NCBI GenBank assembly: GCA_963669295.1
Contig: OY769938.1
Span: 4,216,001 to 4,280,000, forward strand
Direction: 5' to 3'
DNA: 64,000 nt
DNA from: G963669295 sp963669295
Lineage (GTDB): Bacteria > Bacteroidota > Bacteroidia > Flavobacteriales_D > CALLUQ01
The position numbers were made by a program, and so were the translations under genes. The notes beneath the pieces are model-generated. The model did no database searches. It saw only the letters and a program-made list of their open reading frames with translations, and was not told the DNA's origin. Shown in pieces: positions 1 to 8,946 of the stretch. Positions within the stretch are counted from its first letter, which is position 1. Each line of letters starts with the position of its first letter.

Positions 1-17
1 AGTATTTTACACGAGTG

Positions 18-176
18 CTAATCTTTGGACAAGTGTTCCTGCCGGTACAACTGGTAACAGATCAAAACAAATTCATACAGCTGGTTGATGGCCCTTTGTA
101 ATTCCCTGTCCGACCATCCATTGGCACGCTCACCAAGGATTTCCCGGAACAGAGAAGGAGTGAGGGTTCTTTTCAA
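18..176 (-). CDS. Possible small hypothetical protein
   Basis: A short reading frame of about 52 residues lies directly after the stop of the upstream minus-strand gene and in the same frame. It reads like a real helical protein, with segments such as SLFREILGERANGW and INQLYEFVLICYQLYRQ. It has no ATG; a TTG at 176 is the only plausible start. It could be a separate coupled gene, or the C-terminus of the preceding protein split off by a nonsense mutation (TAA at 186-188). No family recognised. Confidence 0.3.
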   Translation of the reverse strand: MKRTLTPSLFREILGERANGWSDRELQRAINQLYEFVLICYQLYRQEHLSKD

Positions 177-185
177 TGGCGGTCG

Positions 186-566
186 TTAGGAAATGAAATG
201 GTCGTGTGGGTATTCAGAGTCGAACATCACCTTTGCGTAATTCAATGCTTCAATATCATCTTCGGACATACCGGAAAATCTCATTTCTTCCTTTTTTACT
301 TCACTTAGGTTGTTCAGCACAAATACCTTGGCAAAGGGGAATTGATCGTTGGTAAATACAGCTAAATCATCAATTGGGCCATGATTAAGAATGGTTTGAT
401 AGATTTGATGTTGAAGTTTTTCAATCTCTTTCTTATCCAATACCAGGTTAACGGATCGTGTAGGAAGAAACTTTCCGTTAAATACATGTTGCCCTTTTAA
501 GTAAGATGGTTGTAGTTGCCATGCCATAAATAGCGTTGAGTTAGGAGATAAAACGAAAATAGACAC
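186..566 (-). CDS. Hypothetical protein, 126 aa
   Basis: A soluble protein with no signal peptide or membrane segment. The middle is rich in charged helices (about residues 45-65) and the C-terminus is acidic. The longest frame starts at a GTG; an ATG at 527 would give a 113-residue protein beginning MAWQLQPSY and is an equally good start. The reading frame continues after the stop codon into the small frame at 18-176, so the two may once have been one gene. No family recognised. Confidence 0.5.
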   Translation of the reverse strand: MSIFVLSPNSTLFMAWQLQPSYLKGQHVFNGKFLPTRSVNLVLDKKEIEKLQHQIYQTILNHGPIDDLAVFTNDQFPFAKVFVLNNLSEVKKEEMRFSGMSEDDIEALNYAKVMFDSEYPHDHFIS

Positions 567-851
567 CGGCCATTATTGCCGGAAAGCAAGCTGCTCAAAG
601 CAGACCATCACCACAGATTGGTGATTTAATAAAAATTTAAGAATTGGGTTGTTGTTTTGTTTTACTTCCTGGCCAGAAGGAATGCTCCGATCATTTATTA
701 CGCATGACCTGACAAAATTGGGCTTGTCATTATATCAGAAAAGTGCAAAAAAGTCAACACAAATTATTGGCCATTGTACGGATAACTGTGATAAGATTAT
801 TCTTTTGTTAAAGAATTGAAAAAAGAGGTGTGTTGTGGTATAATAAGAATA
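567..851. other. Gene-free stretch, 285 bp
   Basis: No convincing reading frame on either strand. AT-rich, with no obvious hairpin or repeat. It separates two minus-strand genes and probably holds the promoter of the 186-566 gene. Confidence 0.4.
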
Positions 852-2180
852 CTATAACTTTTCCCGAATCTCTTTAATATACTTCAAGTTATAAGAAGAT
901 ACTACAAGAATGATTACTGTTATAAAACCACCAACAAGAATTGAGTCACTATATCCACGTGCCTGAAATAATAAAAGGACATTTGCTACAAAAGGGAGTG
1001 CGTAAATCATTATTCTAGTTATATCCCTGCTAAGAGCATCCTTAAACAAAGGGAGCCAGGGGGTATCTAACGTCATGTCGTCTTCATTTTCCATTTTTGT
1101 TCTGACCTGAATGAGATAGGCTAAAAGGTAGGAGACCAATACAAACATAAATATTGGACAGGCATAAAATGCAGCATCGACATAAATTGAGATGCCGAAG
1201 AGGCTTAACGACTTATTTTCGGTTTCAATCAACCGTTTAAAGTGGTTTTTGGCTCTGGCAATATTCATATCTTTGATGTCATCCCAAAACATTAAAATAC
1301 TGGAGAAATACTCTGTCCTTCCTTCATGACGTTGAATAAGTGCCTCATAAGATTCAGGGAAGAATATATCCAGAAAGGACACTGCCATTGAAAATGTATC
1401 ACGTTTAAAGCAAGTACCTATTTCATAATTGGATCTTAAGTATGTCACATCATTTCCATCAAGACCATATAGGTAGAGAGCCATTGGTGCTTCAATATCA
1501 TTTGGATGGCCAAGCCTTGTCATTGGTCCGTCAACCACATGAGGTAAATCATCATATTTATGTTCGATACTTTTGGATTTAAATACTCCCTTGATAAGCT
1601 TGCTATCATCTTTTAAATAATGTTTAACAAGGCTTGACCTTATAACCTTTGGAATAGTATCCAGTTCAAATGTTTTATTCTTCTGTCGTATTTCTTCAAA
1701 TGCGTGTTTGACATTAAGGCTATCACATGGGTAGCCCATTATTATTGTGTCAGGCTCTGTATACAACTGAAAAAGCTCCTCAACGGTACTATTCTTTGTT
1801 GGCACAAAGTAGTGCGTAGGAAGTACGAAATAGTAGTGTTCTGTAGTATCAAGATAATTGTACCTCCTGAAATACTGTTCAACCTCTCTATATGTTTTGG
1901 AAAATTGGCTGGAAAAAGTGGTGCTTTTTTCTGAAACATAAGGCTCTGTTAGCAAATGGTTGTAAACCAGATATTCATAGTGGTGATAGTCAATTGCTTC
2001 TAAAGCATTCAACTCGTCCAATACCTTTTGATAAGTAGGCACAGGAGTTATGGCAATAGCAATGGTAATTGCAGAGAGCAATACAATGGAACGTGTTATT
2101 GCCCGTAGGTTTTTTATGATCTCATTCACCAATGTCAAAAATATATAAGAGATAAAAATACGTAAAAAACCGTACTTCAA
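852..2180 (-). CDS. Hypothetical membrane protein, 442 aa
   Basis: An integral membrane protein of unknown function. One hydrophobic helix lies near the N-terminus (about residues 30-45) and a group of three lies in the last 120 residues. Between them is a large, mostly hydrophilic domain of about 270 residues, likely outside the cytoplasm, with many aromatic residues. The only start giving full length is TTG at 2180, since the next internal methionine is about 145 residues in. It lies just outside the mobilisation genes and points away from them. Nothing in its neighbourhood suggests a role. Confidence 0.6.
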   Translation of the reverse strand: MKYGFLRIFISYIFLTLVNEIIKNLRAITRSIVLLSAITIAIAITPVPTYQKVLDELNALEAIDYHHYEYLVYNHLLTEPYVSEKSTTFSSQFSKTYREVEQYFRRYNYLDTTEHYYFVLPTHYFVPTKNSTVEELFQLYTEPDTIIMGYPCDSLNVKHAFEEIRQKNKTFELDTIPKVIRSSLVKHYLKDDSKLIKGVFKSKSIEHKYDDLPHVVDGPMTRLGHPNDIEAPMALYLYGLDGNDVTYLRSNYEIGTCFKRDTFSMAVSFLDIFFPESYEALIQRHEGRTEYFSSILMFWDDIKDMNIARAKNHFKRLIETENKSLSLFGISIYVDAAFYACPIFMFVLVSYLLAYLIQVRTKMENEDDMTLDTPWLPLFKDALSRDITRIMIYALPFVANVLLLFQARGYSDSILVGGFITVIILVVSSYNLKYIKEIREKL

Positions 2181-2238
2181 AATTCATAGTGAATGACATG
2201 GAAAATCACTTATAAGTAATATTTTAATTATTTTTGTA

Positions 2239-2386
2239 TTGAATTCGATCTTTTAGATCACTATTCAATAGCAAGTACGCATTTGATACGGGAACAATTT
2301 TCAAAGAAAAAATTCCCGTAGAACAAATGCCAGCCTCACCATAAATCAAAGTGAGTCTGCTTGCCACGGAAGGGGATGCCCCTTCC
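2239..2386. other. Candidate origin of transfer (three stem-loops)
   Basis: Three inverted repeats sit in a row just upstream of the mobilisation genes. The first is TTGAAT at 2239 paired with ATTCAA at 2263, enclosing GATCT/AGATC. The second is GCATTTG plus TACGGGAA (2279-2294) paired with TTCCCGTA plus CAAATGC (2313-2330). The third is GGAAGGGG (2368-2375) paired with CCCCTTCC (2379-2386) with a 3-base loop. Relaxase nic sites usually lie beside such repeats close to the mob genes, so this is the natural place for oriT. The nic position itself cannot be read. Part of the region could instead be the promoter or a regulatory site for mobC. Confidence 0.4.
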
Positions 2387-2415
2387 TTTGGATTCCTACC
2401 CCTAATAACCGGTAA

Positions 2416-2937
2416 ATGACATTAAAAGAATACCTTGCCCACCACCTGCCAGAAAACGCTACCCCCGATGAGGTAGAGCGTTTGAAACGACGGTATCGGA
2501 AAATCTACCTCAAAAATTACAAAGCACAGTACAAAGGCAAACGGAAAGAGTTGGTGTTCAGCCCGGAAGAATTCAAACGTCTGGAAAAGCTGGCTGGGCA
2601 ACACCAGATGAAGCTGGGCTCCTTCATCAAAGCCTGCACCTTTGCTTACATCGACCAGGAATACATACTGCCAGATGACCAACAAGCACTGGCGTTGGAA
2701 CGGCAGATCAGGGCCATTGGGAACAACATCAACCAAATCACATACAAGCTTAACGCCACTGGCCAGTACAACACTATCGACAGTGAAACCATTTACCATA
2801 ACCTTTACCAGTTAGAGCAGGCCGTATCTACTGCTTTCAGAGCACCACCTAACTTACTCGACTACCTTAAGGCGGTCATCAAAGAAAATCCTAACCTCAA
2901 ACACCAAATCCAAAACCTCTTTTACTACGACCTCTAA
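2416..2937 (+). CDS. MobC-like relaxosome accessory protein
   Basis: Probable plasmid mobilisation accessory protein that helps the relaxase bind and nick oriT. The 173-residue protein has a basic, helical N-terminus (about residues 20-50) and a ribbon-helix-helix-like stretch around 48-75 (VFSPEEFKRLEKLA). The segment RQIRAIGNNINQI near residue 97 resembles the conserved MobC region. It is followed four bases later by the relaxase gene and then the coupling-protein gene, all in the same direction, which is the usual order of Bacteroidota mobilisation operons. The family call rests on the motif plus context. Confidence 0.75.
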   Translation: MTLKEYLAHHLPENATPDEVERLKRRYRKIYLKNYKAQYKGKRKELVFSPEEFKRLEKLAGQHQMKLGSFIKACTFAYIDQEYILPDDQQALALERQIRAIGNNINQITYKLNATGQYNTIDSETIYHNLYQLEQAVSTAFRAPPNLLDYLKAVIKENPNLKHQIQNLFYYDL

Positions 2938-2941
2938 AGCA

Positions 2942-3805
2942 ATGTTCGTCAAAAATCTCACCGCTAAAAACAAGGGATACGCTGCTAACGTCATCGACTA
3001 CATCCAAAACAGTAAACACAAAGAAAGCGAAGGACACGTTTGGGAGATTTACCACAACATCTCAACACCGGATACCCAAACAGCCAAACACGAATTTGCC
3101 CAGAACAACCGCTTCATCCGCAAGGCTAAAAACTCCGTGTACGTCTACCATGAAGTAGTGGCATTTCATCCCAAAGACACTCCACACTTAAGCATGGATG
3201 TCCTGCATCAAATTGCACAGGCTTACATTCGAATCCGTAACCCCAATGCTCTGTGCTTTGCCAAACCGCACATCAACGACTCCATGCACATCCATTTTTG
3301 CTTTCACAGCAGAGAATACAACAGCAAAAAATCCTTGCGTATGGACAACACACAGTATTTAAGGGTCAGGCAGGAGATAGAGCGGTGGCAAATGCAGCAC
3401 TTCCCACAAATACAGCATAGTTTTGTTTACTTAAAAGGACTGGAAAAACAACCTAAAACCCCGGAAGAAATCAACCAACATTTTCAAAAACACAAGGAAC
3501 ACCAACTCCGAAAAAGAACCAAAGCACCGATCAATAAAGACACCGTGAGAGCCAAGATTAACCAATGCCTGCAGCAAAGCAAAGACTCCAAAACATTCTA
3601 TGCATTGCTTCAACAAGAAGGACTGGAACTATATCGTCGCAATGGAAAGATCTATGGGATCAAATACAAAAAGCACTGTTACCGGTTCAGCACAATGGGT
3701 TTTGACCCTGAACGGAAGACGAAAGTGAATCAACGCATACACGAACTGGAAACGCTTCACCTGGAATTGGAAGAAATTTCCAAAAACAAGTCCATCAATT
3801 TATAA
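2942..3805 (+). CDS. Relaxase / mobilisation nuclease
   Basis: Nicks one strand at the origin of transfer and stays bound through a tyrosine. The metal-binding histidine cluster is visible as HINDSMHIH (His110, His116, His118), matching the HxDxxHxH-type triad of MobA/VirD2-like relaxases. A candidate catalytic tyrosine is in the first 20 residues (Tyr13 or Tyr20). The 287-residue length is short, essentially a relaxase domain plus a basic C-terminal tail (HQLRKRTKAPINK). It sits between the MobC-like gene and the coupling-protein gene. The exact MOB class cannot be fixed by eye. Confidence 0.8.
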   Translation: MFVKNLTAKNKGYAANVIDYIQNSKHKESEGHVWEIYHNISTPDTQTAKHEFAQNNRFIRKAKNSVYVYHEVVAFHPKDTPHLSMDVLHQIAQAYIRIRNPNALCFAKPHINDSMHIHFCFHSREYNSKKSLRMDNTQYLRVRQEIERWQMQHFPQIQHSFVYLKGLEKQPKTPEEINQHFQKHKEHQLRKRTKAPINKDTVRAKINQCLQQSKDSKTFYALLQQEGLELYRRNGKIYGIKYKKHCYRFSTMGFDPERKTKVNQRIHELETLHLELEEISKNKSINL

Positions 3806-3820
3806 CCTAACCCATCGCCT

Positions 3821-5353
3821 ATGGAAGCACTTGTCGGTTTTGTCATTCTTGTACTGGCGGTCTATTTCGCCAACAGTTGGCTGGAAACCGAATTGGGATT
3901 CAATCCCTTAAAAGCATTGTTCAGGATCATTGGCTTTATCCTTAAAGGGCTTTGGTCTATCTTCACCTTCCTGTCCGGCCTGAACTTCGACTGGCTCACC
4001 GGCAAAAAAGATGACCTCTACGGTTCGGCAGGTTTTATGGAGAAAAAAGAGCAAAAATCTCTGCTCAGTCCCAACCATGATGGACTAACCATTGATGGCA
4101 TTAACCGGATTACCGCCAAAATGAGTTTTGAAAACCTGTTGTGTGTAGCACCAGTAGGGAAGGGGAAAACCACCAAACTCATCATCCCTTCCGTCTTTAA
4201 TTTAAGCAGTTCCGGTATTGTCACCGACCCATCCGGTGAAATTTACAGGGCCACAGCAGGCTACCTTTCCCAAGACTTCAACATCAAAGTCCTCAACCTG
4301 CAAGACACCACCAGGTCGTTATGCTACAACCCCTTGCACCGTGCCAACACTCCTACGGAAATCAAGCAACTTTGCGACGTACTAATTCGTTCCAAATTCC
4401 CCAACTCTACCAGCGAACAACGCTTTTGGAACACCGGTGCTGCCAACATCCTTAACATCCTGATTACCTGCTTAAAAAACGTTCCTGATTCCGGTTACCA
4501 TCACCTGGCCAACGTCAAACACCTACTGGATAACTTTGGCACCAACGGCAAACCCCTAAGCCTCTTCTTTGTCAACAATGCCAAACGAAAAATCTTTGCT
4601 CAATTGAAAGGATTCATTGCCCAGGATGAAAAAGTAAGGCTTGGGCAGTTAAGCACCGCTAAAGTCGTACTCGACCTCTTTGATGATCCCGAATTAGCAG
4701 CCCTATCCTCTCATGACAACATTAACTTCGAAGACCTTCGGCATCAAAAAGGCGTAGTGTACAGCATCGTGCCTGAACACCAGATCAAATACTACGGGCA
4801 GTACCTTGCCCTGTTCTATACCCAACTCTTTGAATACGCCCGCCAATCAGCGAACCCTGGCAACGTATTGCCACTCTACTTCCTGTTGGATGAAGCGGGC
4901 AACATGCCCATACCGGACTTAGCTTCCAAAATCACCATGCTACGTAAATACGAAGTCAGCATCGTTCCGGTACTACAAGACGAATCCCAATTAGAGCAAG
5001 CCTTTGGTAGTGCCGATGCCAAGGCTATTAAACACGGAGGCTGTGCCAGCCACATCTATTACCCAGGGCTTTCGTATGAAACCTGTGCCAAACTCGAACA
5101 GGCATTAGGACACCAAACCATTGAAATCAAAGACAACAACTCTAACCGAAAAATGGGTAAACCCCTAATGACTGCCGATGAAATTAGAAGACTTCCCGAC
5201 GATGAAGCCATCTTCATTCATTCCAACCTACGCCCCGTCAAACTTAAAATGACTCCTTACTTCAAAAACCCGGACTTACTAAGAAAATCAGAAATTCCAG
5301 CACCGGTATTGCCTGTTAACCCACACACCAACGTAAAATACCTGTCGCTTTAA
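3821..5353 (+). CDS. Type IV coupling protein (VirD4/TraG family)
   Basis: Inner-membrane ATPase that brings the relaxase-DNA complex to a conjugation channel. The N-terminus carries two hydrophobic segments (about residues 1-17 and 35-53). The Walker A motif is APVGKGKTTK (110-119), and the Walker B motif PLYFLLDEAGNM lies around residue 350, followed by the conserved TraG stretch beginning MLRKYEVSIVPVLQD. Its 510 residues are close to the usual length for the family. It lies 15 bases after the relaxase gene. No VirB/Tra mating-pore genes are in the window, so the element appears mobilizable rather than self-transmissible. Confidence 0.85.
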   Translation: MEALVGFVILVLAVYFANSWLETELGFNPLKALFRIIGFILKGLWSIFTFLSGLNFDWLTGKKDDLYGSAGFMEKKEQKSLLSPNHDGLTIDGINRITAKMSFENLLCVAPVGKGKTTKLIIPSVFNLSSSGIVTDPSGEIYRATAGYLSQDFNIKVLNLQDTTRSLCYNPLHRANTPTEIKQLCDVLIRSKFPNSTSEQRFWNTGAANILNILITCLKNVPDSGYHHLANVKHLLDNFGTNGKPLSLFFVNNAKRKIFAQLKGFIAQDEKVRLGQLSTAKVVLDLFDDPELAALSSHDNINFEDLRHQKGVVYSIVPEHQIKYYGQYLALFYTQLFEYARQSANPGNVLPLYFLLDEAGNMPIPDLASKITMLRKYEVSIVPVLQDESQLEQAFGSADAKAIKHGGCASHIYYPGLSYETCAKLEQALGHQTIEIKDNNSNRKMGKPLMTADEIRRLPDDEAIFIHSNLRPVKLKMTPYFKNPDLLRKSEIPAPVLPVNPHTNVKYLSL

Positions 5354-5387
5354 ATATGTTAAAAATACCGTTGTGTAAAATGCGGTA

Positions 5388-5407
5388 ATTTTCTAGCTTT
5401 AGAAAAT
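5388..5407. promoter_or_regulatory. Inverted repeat abutting a start codon
   Basis: ATTTTCTA (5388-5395) is perfectly repeated in inverse as TAGAAAAT (5400-5407) with a 4-base centre, and ends one base before the ATG of the TPR-LytTR gene. It could be an operator or a structure affecting initiation. The A/T richness makes a chance origin possible. Confidence 0.35.
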
Positions 5408-5408
5408 C

Positions 5409-7091
5409 ATGCCTCAAATAATTAAAGCAACAACCCTGGTGGCAGTCACTATACTGTGGAATGCGTTAGCTGTGGCTCAAAACCAAACAGTTATAGACTC
5501 GCTTGAAGCCCGGTTGGGAGCAGAACAAAACGACTCTATAAAAGTCAATATTCTCAATGAGTTGTGCCGTTTACACGTTCGGACCGATTTTGACAAAGCA
5601 TTCGGGTACATTGAGCAAGCATTAATGCTGGCTGAACACATCAACTATCCAAAGGGTATCAGTGCCTCCAAAGGTAACATGGGAATCATTCATAAGAACA
5701 AAGGTGAATACGATAAAGCACTAAGGTTTTACCAGGAATCCATCCAGATCGATAGTACTATTGGAAACATGAATGGCATTGCCACCACTTTGATGAACGT
5801 AGGTGAAATACACAGGGAAAAAGGCAACTACAGCCAGGCCATTGAAAATTACCGTACGTCCATTGCCATCTACCAGTCAAGAGAGGATCATCGCGGGATT
5901 GGTCGGTGCTTATCCAACATAGGAATCGTTTACGATTACTATGAAGAAGACGCTCCCAAAGCCATTGAACTCTACAATGAAGCACTGAAACACCTTAGAA
6001 TAGCTGAGGACAGTATAGCAATTGCTGTGGTATTGGGAAACATTGGAGCCGTATATGAGTTGATCAACGAGGACGATTCAGCATTGGTATATAACGAAAA
6101 AGCCATGCACGTTCTTCAGCGTCTTAATTTGCAAAAGGACATTGCACGAATCACGCACAACAATGGCTTGATCTATGGAAAACGAAAAGACTACAAACAA
6201 GCATTCAAGCATTTATTTGAGGCACTGTCATTATATAAGGGAATTGGAGACCAAAGAGGCACGGCCATTACCTTGAGAACCATTGGAGAAATACATGCAG
6301 AGGCGGGAGATATAGATCTGGCCTTAATGATGGAGTTAGAAAGTTTGGAAAAGGCGGAAACTATGGGATTAAAAGACGAACTCAAAAGACTCTATGAAGA
6401 CATTGCCCTTTACTATGAAGAAAAAGAAGCATATGAAACAGCGTACTCCTACTATAAAAAGTACAGTGCTGTAAAGGATAGTTTATTCCATCTGCAAAGT
6501 GATTCCGTACTAAAGGACATCGAAACCAAGTACGAAACAGCAAAAAAGGAACAAACTATCAAGCTACAGCAATCCGAGTTGGAAAAGCAAGCAGCCCTAA
6601 ACCGTACTTTTTTAATTGGGGGAGGGTTGGCATTGGTTATTGCCTTGTTGGGTTTTGTACTTTATTTCCAACGAAGAAAGTACAGCAATAACTTATTGCA
6701 GCAAAACACCATTATTGAAAAGCAGAAAGGTGAGTTAGCCGGTCAACTGGAAACTACGGAGGAAAAACTCCAACAGTCCTTGAATCCTTCTGCCATCATT
6801 CCACTTAAAACCTATGGCAAAGTGGTAGCAGCTTCTGATATTCTTTATGTAGAGGCAGCCGGCAACTATGTGAAAATCCAACTACAGGATGAATCTTACC
6901 TTGAACGCTCCACTTTTACTGGGTTTGTTGACAAGTTGCCTGAAAGCATCTTTTGCCGGATCAACCGTTCGCATACCGTCAACATTGAGAAAGTAAAAAC
7001 ATTGGGCAGCCTGTCAGTTACGATGGAAAATGGCAAAGAACTCAAGGTAACCCGATCGAGGTGGCAGGATTTGAAACGTTATTTTGAGTGA
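5409..7091 (+). CDS. TPR membrane sensor with C-terminal LytTR domain
   Basis: A one-protein signalling regulator: an extracytoplasmic TPR domain is linked across the membrane to a DNA-binding LytTR domain. A signal sequence covers about residues 1-24. Seven or more tetratricopeptide repeats span roughly 60-350, with typical units such as GNMGIIHKNKGEYDKALRFY. A transmembrane helix is at 401-420, a coiled coil at about 425-456, and a LytTR domain at about 463-560 with the typical VEAAGNYVKI and CRINRSHTVN segments. It follows the mobilisation genes and precedes two stand-alone LytTR genes. The ligand and target genes are unknown. Confidence 0.85.
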   Translation: MPQIIKATTLVAVTILWNALAVAQNQTVIDSLEARLGAEQNDSIKVNILNELCRLHVRTDFDKAFGYIEQALMLAEHINYPKGISASKGNMGIIHKNKGEYDKALRFYQESIQIDSTIGNMNGIATTLMNVGEIHREKGNYSQAIENYRTSIAIYQSREDHRGIGRCLSNIGIVYDYYEEDAPKAIELYNEALKHLRIAEDSIAIAVVLGNIGAVYELINEDDSALVYNEKAMHVLQRLNLQKDIARITHNNGLIYGKRKDYKQAFKHLFEALSLYKGIGDQRGTAITLRTIGEIHAEAGDIDLALMMELESLEKAETMGLKDELKRLYEDIALYYEEKEAYETAYSYYKKYSAVKDSLFHLQSDSVLKDIETKYETAKKEQTIKLQQSELEKQAALNRTFLIGGGLALVIALLGFVLYFQRRKYSNNLLQQNTIIEKQKGELAGQLETTEEKLQQSLNPSAIIPLKTYGKVVAASDILYVEAAGNYVKIQLQDESYLERSTFTGFVDKLPESIFCRINRSHTVNIEKVKTLGSLSVTMENGKELKVTRSRWQDLKRYFE

Positions 7092-7112
7092 GTACATTTT
7101 CCATCACGGATA

Positions 7113-7131
7113 TTTGTCACCTTATCACAAA
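7113..7131 (+). promoter_or_regulatory. Repeated site TCAC-N4-TCACAAA (copy 1)
   Basis: TTTGTCAC followed by CTTA and TCACAAA. The same arrangement, two TCAC boxes exactly 8 bp apart ending in TCACAAA, recurs at 8773-8787 and 8845-8859. This copy lies about 175 bp before the first stand-alone LytTR gene. Probable binding site of a shared regulator. The spacing does not match the classic LytTR pair of 9-bp repeats, so the binding protein is uncertain. Confidence 0.4.
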
Positions 7132-7306
7132 AGATTGTACTAACATTCTCCTTCATTTACCTTTCAGCTAGTTTGTCGCTACTTGCTCTACCTGTATAGA
7201 TATTGCGGTTAACTGTATGAATAATAAACGACCCATTTAAAATGATGATAGTACGGTATTGTGGTTTTATCTTGCGACCGTATTTGCACCACTATAAACC
7301 ACTGTA

Positions 7307-7681
7307 ATGACTGCTTTTGAGTATACATCTGACAGGCTCTATTTATTGCCACCATTCATTGTAATACCAGATGCTGAAGGAGGACAGTTTGTACAAGTGG
7401 CTGATATTACACGCTGCGAAGCAGATGGGAACTATTGCCAGTTTTATATAGTGGGTGATGAAGCAGCAATTATCAGTGCCAGGCCATTACGACACTTTGA
7501 AAGTTTGTTGTCCATGTATGGCTTTGTTCGTATTCATGACAGTCACATGGTTAACTTAAACTATGCTGTACGTTATGATACTACTGGAGGTGGGAAATTG
7601 AAGATGTACAATGATGAGGTCTTGCCAGTGGCAAACCTTCGAAGAACCCTTTTGATTAGTAAGATGATGGGGTATAGGTAA
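7307..7681 (+). CDS. Stand-alone LytTR DNA-binding protein
   Basis: A 124-residue protein consisting almost only of a LytTR domain, with no receiver or sensor part. Landmarks are DITRCEADGNYCQFY (about residues 38-52), GFVRIHDSHMVNL (about 72-84) and a C-terminal basic helix LRRTLLISKMMGYR. It is clearly paralogous to the protein at 9033-9419, sharing FVQV, CEA-GNY, GFVR-H-SH and the C-terminal -GYR. It presumably regulates nearby genes. A repeated TCAC site lies upstream at 7113. Confidence 0.85.
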   Translation: MTAFEYTSDRLYLLPPFIVIPDAEGGQFVQVADITRCEADGNYCQFYIVGDEAAIISARPLRHFESLLSMYGFVRIHDSHMVNLNYAVRYDTTGGGKLKMYNDEVLPVANLRRTLLISKMMGYR

Positions 7682-7739
7682 GTGGACTTGACAACAACAG
7701 GAACTATGATATAATACTAATGCTTTAAAATTTAACATT

Positions 7740-8189
7740 ATGTCGATGACTTTACGCAAAACACCGGGATCAGGTGTGGACAATATCAATGAGAACCTTG
7801 GAGGTTTCCAACAATTTGATGCTTCAATACTTAGTTATGCTAATAGAGTGGGGAAAACTGATGTTACAAGGGAGGATTTACGGACACTTATGGCTAATGA
7901 GATACTTCCAGAACAATTGCACCAGATTGTAATAGAATTCTTTAAAAAACATAAGGATAAGATTATTGCTACATATAAGACTAGTGCTTATCCAGAATTG
8001 GTTTATTATGTGATCCCAAAGAATAGGGATGAGTTTTCTGATATAGTGGCTGATTTTCAAATGGATTATGACTGTAATTATGATGGTCATGAAGGCATTC
8101 CAATTTTGTTCAATTTCTTTCCGAAAGAATTACAATTTGAACTCGACAAGGCATTACGCCAGATTAATTTAAGTGAGATCACTTCTTAA
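7740..8189 (+). CDS. Hypothetical protein, 149 aa
   Basis: A soluble, acidic protein with no signal peptide. The middle (about residues 65-110) is rich in aromatic and acidic residues (AYPELVYYVIPKN). Its 3' end overlaps the next gene by 17 bases, so the two are probably translated together. The preceding gene encodes a LytTR regulator 58 bases upstream, and the three may form an operon. No family recognised. Confidence 0.55.
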   Translation: MSMTLRKTPGSGVDNINENLGGFQQFDASILSYANRVGKTDVTREDLRTLMANEILPEQLHQIVIEFFKKHKDKIIATYKTSAYPELVYYVIPKNRDEFSDIVADFQMDYDCNYDGHEGIPILFNFFPKELQFELDKALRQINLSEITS

Positions 8190-8757
8190 ATGGATCAGTG
8201 CGTTGAATCAAGGAGACCACCATTTACTCACTGCAATCAGAAACAATGAATTGCTTTGCCAACTTGTGGCAAGCTTTTCTACTGATTATTTTCGTTGGAA
8301 GATAACAGTAGCCTTCTATACAGCCCTTCACCTAATGCACTATAACCTTTATGTGCAAAATTTAAGGTTGTACAATGATTTTCATTGTGAATATCTCCTT
8401 GTGAACGGTAAGAGGACTAAGAATAGCAAAAGCCACGGAAAGTTTCATTGCTTGTTAGAAGCCAATCGTGATCGGATAAAAGTTTCCGATAATTGCCTTA
8501 AGTTATACCGCAGATTAATGGAGCTTTCTATGTTTGCAAGGTATGAGGTTTACACACCAGAATTACTTCCAGATACATACGCATTGAATAGTGCAGAGAA
8601 CTTTGAGGAGAGCTATAAGAAGCTACGAAGCCTTCAACAATCCTTAACTGATTATTCGAGAATAGAATTACCATTTCGAACTAAAATTGACAAGGAAACT
8701 TTTGAACAAGTAAGGGCTGAGTTGCTTCAGAAGACCATCAATAGACGGTTCAATTAA
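8173..8757 (+). CDS. Possible HEPN-like protein, 194 aa
   Basis: Mostly helical. The segment RWKITVAFYTALHLMHYNL (about residues 42-60) followed by RLMELSMFARYEVYTPEL resembles the two core helices of HEPN-type proteins, with an aromatic-alanine-leucine-histidine pattern and a later R-x2-Y. HEPN proteins are often RNases or helpers in toxin-antitoxin and defence pairs, but the RNase R-x4-6-H motif is not clear here. The start is GTG at 8173, inside the preceding gene; TTG at 8203 is an alternative. The family call is tentative. Confidence 0.45.
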   Translation: MRSLLKWISALNQGDHHLLTAIRNNELLCQLVASFSTDYFRWKITVAFYTALHLMHYNLYVQNLRLYNDFHCEYLLVNGKRTKNSKSHGKFHCLLEANRDRIKVSDNCLKLYRRLMELSMFARYEVYTPELLPDTYALNSAENFEESYKKLRSLQQSLTDYSRIELPFRTKIDKETFEQVRAELLQKTINRRFN

Positions 8758-8772
8758 GAGTGTATAAATTGA

Positions 8773-8787
8773 TCACAGCGTCACAAA
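8773..8787 (+). promoter_or_regulatory. Repeated site TCAC-N4-TCACAAA (copy 2)
   Basis: TCAC, AGCG, TCACAAA: the same 8-bp spaced arrangement as at 7113 and 8845. It overlaps the start of the hairpin that ends the preceding transcript. Confidence 0.3.
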
Positions 8788-8820
8788 GGCCGTAAGGGAA
8801 TTCTTCCTTGATGGTCTTTT
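8785..8820 (+). terminator. Probable rho-independent terminator
   Basis: Imperfect stem with AAAGGCC (8785-8791) against GGTCTTT (8813-8819), allowing one G-U pair, and an inner AAGG/CCTT, ending in a run of T. It lies about 30 bases after the stop of the possible HEPN gene. Confidence 0.4.
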
Positions 8821-8838
8821 GTGTTTTATCAACCCTCC

Positions 8839-8861
8839 TTTTTGTCACTTCGTCACAAAAA
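8839..8861 (+). promoter_or_regulatory. Repeated site TCAC-N4-TCACAAA (copy 3)
   Basis: TCAC, TTCG, TCACAAA inside a wider inverted repeat TTTTTGT...ACAAAAA. It lies about 174 bp before the ATG of the second stand-alone LytTR gene, almost the same distance as copy 1 from the first. Confidence 0.4.
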
Positions 8862-8946
8862 CTTGATTCCAACGGGTACTCCAACCTTATTTGTATTTCA
8901 ATAACTATCCGGTTAAACAGTGATTTGGCACGTTCACACTGAACAT

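Noticed and set aside
5373..5390. Attachment site shared with 12777 (GTGTAAAA-N2-CG-N-TAAT)
   Set aside because: Only about 14 of 18 bases agree and the context is A/T-rich. Noted in the feature at 12775 but not claimed as att.
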